In this document: one piece after another, positions 33,952 through 36,788 of the stretch
How positions within the stretch are numbered: the stretch's first letter is position 1
Layout of the letters: each line of letters opens with the position of its first letter
Position numbers and translations under genes: made by a program
NCBI GenBank assembly: GCA_013289985.1
Contig: JABCYW010000050.1
Coordinates: forward strand, 1-36,788
DNA: 36,788 nt
Reading direction: 5' to 3'
From: Betaproteobacteria bacterium
Lineage (GTDB): Bacteria; Pseudomonadota; Gammaproteobacteria; Burkholderiales; Burkholderiaceae_C
Notes under the pieces: generated by a model
The model's input: the letters and a program-made list of their open reading frames with translations, nothing else
What the model was told of the DNA's origin: nothing
Database searches by the model: none

Positions 33952-34929
33952 ATGAGTTTCGTCGGAATTTCCAGAGAGGGAATTTACCCTCGCTTTCCGA
34001 AACTGAAGACCTACCAGAAGAACCTCAGGCCGCCGCCTAAGGCTTGGAACGTCGAGCGCCTGGCAGCGCTGAAACGATTTTCCAAAGAAGGCCCTTTCTA
34101 CCTATCGCGCGAGGCCAAGCGTCCATTTGGACCCGGTCTCGCGAGCACCTTCCTCTTGTCGGTAGGCTTAGACAAAGCATGTGATGCTATTCAAGCGGCG
34201 CTGCGCGGGGAGGACGACTGGTTCGAGCCCTGGCGGCAATGGGTGAGCTATGCCTACTGGTCCCACCGCGTATCGACGGTTTGGAATGTTCATGGGCGGC
34301 CGCAGGTCTTGAATAGTGCCGGAGTTCCCTATGCTGAACGGTATGCCAGCCTGTTCCTTGCCCGTATTGGCGCGACGATAGGCAACTGTCTCAGTCTCGG
34401 CTGGACGGAATTCGCCATCAGTCTCACCGAGTCCACCAACGCATCATTGCGCACGGGCACTGTTGTCGATGGCGGGCACTGGGGCAGCAGGCGCACCCAG
34501 CACTTCATGCTCCGGTTGGTGGGCGATTGGCAAGGCTGGCCACCGCGCCAACCAACGAAGTCGAAGGACAGCAAGATCGCGTTCGATGAGCCACTCTTCA
34601 ATGCCTTGGCCGAAAACTGGCGAACAACAGACCTCGCCGCAATTGAATTTCTACTACTGGCCGCCTGCGATCGACATACCCAGCAATCGCGCACCGACAG
34701 CGGGAACAAGTTCTGCGATATGCGCGACCTTGAACACTATTTCGATCCCTTCGAGGTGCTGAGCGTTTTGCGCCTGCGCGAGCTCAATGGATTGGAAAAT
34801 CCAAGCATCGATCATCTGCTGACCGCAAGCCAGTTGGGCCGGCTGCAGCCGGTCAGTCAACCATATCACGACGAGTTGCTAGACGGCCTGCTCAGGCATG
34901 GAAAGCAGGCGTGGTTTCCAGAGTTGTGA
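33952..34929 (+). CDS. Hypothetical protein, 325 residues, family not recognised
   Basis: A soluble protein without a signal peptide or membrane helix. ATG 33952 is fixed by GGAGGAGGA five bases upstream, which rules out the in-frame ATGs at 33919 and 33928. It has a Tyr/Phe/Pro-rich N-terminus (GIYPRFPKLKTYQKN) and a mostly helical body. A segment at about 90-110, DDWFEPWRQWVSYAYWSHR, and the WRTTDLAAIEFLLLAACDRH, HYFDPFEVLSVLRLRELNG and LLDGLLRHGKQAWFPEL helices are distinctive. The helical layout and position among toxin remnants resemble an immunity protein, but I cannot name a family. Confidence 0.65.
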   Translation: MSFVGISREGIYPRFPKLKTYQKNLRPPPKAWNVERLAALKRFSKEGPFYLSREAKRPFGPGLASTFLLSVGLDKACDAIQAALRGEDDWFEPWRQWVSYAYWSHRVSTVWNVHGRPQVLNSAGVPYAERYASLFLARIGATIGNCLSLGWTEFAISLTESTNASLRTGTVVDGGHWGSRRTQHFMLRLVGDWQGWPPRQPTKSKDSKIAFDEPLFNALAENWRTTDLAAIEFLLLAACDRHTQQSRTDSGNKFCDMRDLEHYFDPFEVLSVLRLRELNGLENPSIDHLLTASQLGRLQPVSQPYHDELLDGLLRHGKQAWFPEL

Positions 34930-35031
34930 CATTCATCGCCTACACCTCGACATGCCGGAGCAATTAGCTCACCCGATTGCCGACATCGGTGACCGACGGC
35001 TCCTGGCTCGCGGGCCGCCGTTCGACATGCG

Positions 35032-35325
35032 TCATGTCTTTTGCATGTACTCAGCGAACTTCTCGATGTAATCATCAAGATTTTCCTCGAGCATGGCGCG
35101 GTACTGCTCAACGAAATACTCCAACGTCTCCTGACGGTCGGCCTTCATGCTTGCCCCGTCGTCGGCCCAACATGCGGCAGTCCAGGCCTGAAACCGCGCA
35201 CTGCTATACATCAATGAAGCGCTGACCTTTCCTCGACCCACGTCCGTGCAATGCTCATTGGCAAGCCGAATGTGGCTGTCTGCGCGGTCAAAGAATGTTG
35301 GGTCTTCTTTCAGATCGGCGCCCAT
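35032..35325 (-). CDS. DUF3144 domain protein
   Basis: A 97-residue protein that matches DUF3144 along its whole length: FFDRADSHIRLANEH, then GRGKVSASLMYSSARFQAW, then ETLEYFVEQYRAMLEENLDDYIEKF. Length is that of the family. Cytoplasmic, helical, function unknown. It is convergent with the 325-residue hypothetical gene. Confidence 0.88.
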   Translation of the reverse strand: MGADLKEDPTFFDRADSHIRLANEHCTDVGRGKVSASLMYSSARFQAWTAACWADDGASMKADRQETLEYFVEQYRAMLEENLDDYIEKFAEYMQKT

Positions 35326-35390
35326 TGGAGGTCTCTTGAATAGTTGAGCGGGGGTGGCGCAAAAGACTGATGATCGCAGACTGCCGTGAA

Positions 35391-35440
35391 GCCGACGTCA
35401 GCCGACGTCAGCCGATGTCAGCCGACGTCAGCCGGCGTCC
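35391..35440. repeat. Tandem 10-bp repeat, five units
   Basis: Five head-to-tail decamers: GCCGACGTCA, GCCGACGTCA, GCCGATGTCA, GCCGACGTCA, GCCGGCGTCC. The first four differ by one base at most. Each unit contains the palindrome GACGTC (or a one-base variant). It lies between two minus-strand genes, downstream of the membrane protein stop (35475) and upstream of the DUF3144 start (35325). Confidence 0.9.
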
Positions 35441-35474
35441 GCTGTTGGCCGAACAGTGCCCTCAGCGTCAGAAG

Positions 35475-36119
35475 TTACTCGAGCAGACGAATGGCGCCCA
35501 AGCACAGCGCCAGCACAAGAAGTCCGCATACCAAGACCCATCGTTCGCGAGCCCCGGCAGCCTTGTCGCGCGCCTCGTCCATTAACCGCACCGGTGACTC
35601 GGTCGATTGACCCAGACGTCGATGCAAATTCGATTCGATTTGAGCCTTCAGGCTGCCGTAGTCTTGCAGTAGGCCGCTGAAGCGCAAACGCTGGCCGTCT
35701 TTCAGGTAAACCAGCAACTCCTTGCTCTGACGCGGCGCAGCCGCCAGATCGACAACCTCGTCGAAGTCGATCGCCCTCTCCCGAATCGAGCGGATGGCGA
35801 TTCGGTCTCTGGTGATGACCACGCGATAGCGGAAGAAGTAGCTCGCAGCCAGGCTTGCCGCAATCCAGAAGGGAGAGAGGAGCCAGAAGACGCCGGTCAC
35901 GCTCCCGTCCCTGGGACTGGCCATCCCTGGAAGGAAAGCGGCGCTCGCGAACAGAGCACCGCACAGCGCCATCATGTAGCCTAGAAACGTCGGGAATTGG
36001 TAGACGTCCGCGTCGTTTAGGGCCAGATGCCTCGAGCGAGCGCAGAGCGCGACGATCACGGTGAGCGAGACGCTCGTGAGAATCGGCGTGAGAAATGCAA
36101 GACCGAAACTGGTTGTCAT
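35475..36119 (-). CDS. Membrane protein with PH-like cytoplasmic segment, unknown function
   Basis: A 214-residue protein with about four membrane helices: 5-25, 43-64, 76-96, and a C-terminal one in VLVCGLLVLALCLGAIRLL. Between them, RYRVVITRDRIAIRSIRERAIDFDEVVDLAAAP and ELLVYLKDGQRLRFSGLLQDYGSLKAQIE read like a small bacterial PH-type beta domain. I do not recognise a named family. The start ATG 36119 lies at the first hydrophobic segment. Confidence 0.6.
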   Translation of the reverse strand: MTTSFGLAFLTPILTSVSLTVIVALCARSRHLALNDADVYQFPTFLGYMMALCGALFASAAFLPGMASPRDGSVTGVFWLLSPFWIAASLAASYFFRYRVVITRDRIAIRSIRERAIDFDEVVDLAAAPRQSKELLVYLKDGQRLRFSGLLQDYGSLKAQIESNLHRRLGQSTESPVRLMDEARDKAAGARERWVLVCGLLVLALCLGAIRLLE

Positions 36120-36333
36120 GTGCGTCTAGCCTACCTGATACCGGACGTTCGCGGCCGGCTGGTATTGGCCGCCTGCTGGCCAAAGGCGGGTGTACTGATC
36201 GCAACGCTGCCGACCCAAGGCGGAATCCGGGATCGCGCGTGACAATACCGCAGAGCGGTCATTGGATGCGAGCGGGCTCAGCCCAGCTTGCAGGCGACGA
36301 TGCGGCCAGGCTTGCCCTCCCCATCGCGCAGGC
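36120..36333. other. Intergenic debris left of the IS3 fragment
   Basis: No gene. It contains a minus-strand AATGACCGCT (36254-36263), the same core seen at 32126-32142, and GGTATTGGCCGCCTGCTGGCC near 36161. It appears to be decayed repeat and insertion-sequence DNA. Confidence 0.35.
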
Positions 36334-36444
36334 TCAGTTGCTGCCAGCCTGCCCAACTGCTTCGCGGCGTGACCGGAACCATTCGAGCGACAAGCATTCG
36401 TCGCGGAGCTTGCCGTTGAAGCTCTCGTCGGCACCTTTTGTCAT
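36334..36444 (-). pseudogene. IS3-family transposase OrfB fragment
   Basis: A 36-codon frame from ATG 36444 to TGA 36334. ESFNGKLRDECLSLEWF is the highly conserved segment around the catalytic Glu of IS3-family OrfB integrases. The DDE core before it and the usual C-terminal RPHSSLGY/TP region after it are missing, so this is a short internal remnant. Confidence 0.75.
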
Positions 36445-36666
36445 GGCTTGTCAGGGTCACTCAAGGCCGTGGCGATGCCAGACCGGGCGATCCATTCGAG
36501 GATGCCGTTCCCGATCGCGAGGCGATCGGCCGCATCCGATGGCAAATCTGACCTGCGTGAGACCTGCACTGGTGCAACAGCATGGGACTTCTGCCGCTGG
36601 CTGTTCGAGCTGGTGACAACTGTCATCCGAGGCCGTGACACTCTGCACTGTCCGGTCGAGCGCCGA
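36445..36666. other. Gap between two transposase fragments
   Basis: 222 bp with no convincing gene. It separates the IS3 and IS630 remnants. I did not find clear terminal inverted repeats for either element here. Confidence 0.4.
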
Positions 36667-36788
36667 CTAGTGGGCTGTAACGATTGATTCGGGAGTGATG
36701 CGTCGGGCGATGTCGAAGTACTTCCACTTCACCGGCTTGGGCTGCTTGTTGTAATGACGGATGTAGCGCATCAACTTCCGTTTGAGGT
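36667..36788 (-). mobile_element. IS630-family transposase, C-terminal part at window edge
   Basis: About 40 codons ending at TAG 36667-36669. LMRYIRHYNKQPKPVKWKY followed by FDIARRIT is the characteristic IS630-family C-terminus (YI..YN...KP..W.Y). The 5' part runs off the window, so I cannot say whether the gene is intact. Confidence 0.75.

Noticed and set aside
35391-35440. CRISPR array
   Set aside because: The repeat units are contiguous 10-mers without spacers and there are no cas genes.
28160-36788. Integron cassette array
   Set aside because: The scattered genes and short repeats suggested it, but no attC-like paired GTTRRRY/RYYYAAC sites were found around the genes and gene directions are mixed.

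Overview
The window is high-GC DNA with compact, mostly bidirectional gene order. The proteins resemble those of Burkholderiales (Betaproteobacteria): an FFLEELY-type protein, DUF6249, DUF3617, DUF3144, an EF-G-like paralogue and a family 2A encapsulin with its cysteine desulfurase. I infer a free-living burkholderialean of the Rubrivivax/Roseateles/Mitsuaria kind; the sequence alone does not fix the genus.

Positions 1-14.9 kb are ordinary chromosome: a truncated long-chain acyl-CoA synthetase, an FFLEELY protein, an alpha/beta hydrolase, an HDOD protein, two small basic proteins, an HTH protein that may be translated from a leaderless mRNA, a secreted trypsin-like protease overlapping an FHA membrane protein, an EF-G-like GTPase, AMP nucleosidase, an M14 carboxypeptidase, a DUF3617 protein, and a DUF6249 / ECF sigma / membrane protein operon.

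Positions 15.2-23.07 kb hold the most interesting block, nine co-directional genes ending at a strong terminator. They encode a GltIJKL-type amino-acid ABC importer, a rhodanese, serine O-acetyltransferase (EpsC), a small XRE regulator, a family 2A encapsulin shell, and a cysteine desulfurase with a 220-residue disordered N-terminal cargo-loading extension. Read together: an amino acid is imported, serine is activated towards cysteine, the desulfurase strips sulfur from cysteine inside the protein shell, and the rhodanese handles sulfane sulfur. This is a sulfur-storage nanocompartment locus. The shell/desulfurase pair is a known class. Coupling to the importer and rhodanese, the hairpin in front of the first permease and the duplicated targeting motifs are the less-described parts.

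Positions 23.26-28.16 kb encode a translationally coupled two-component pair. One is a periplasmic-propeller sensor kinase. The other is an unusual single polypeptide joining a complete NarL-type response regulator to a hybrid histidine kinase with a second receiver.

Positions 28.16-36.79 kb are an accessory, lower-GC, decayed region. It starts with a cluster of same-direction TTGGCCGA repeats that may be a transposon end. It carries an AAA+ remnant without Walker motifs, a Hint-domain polymorphic-toxin fragment, a 5'-truncated YopT-like cysteine protease, an intact-looking serine/threonine dehydratase, an unrecognised 325-residue protein, a DUF3144 protein, a membrane protein, a 10-bp tandem repeat, and fragments of IS3- and IS630-family transposases.
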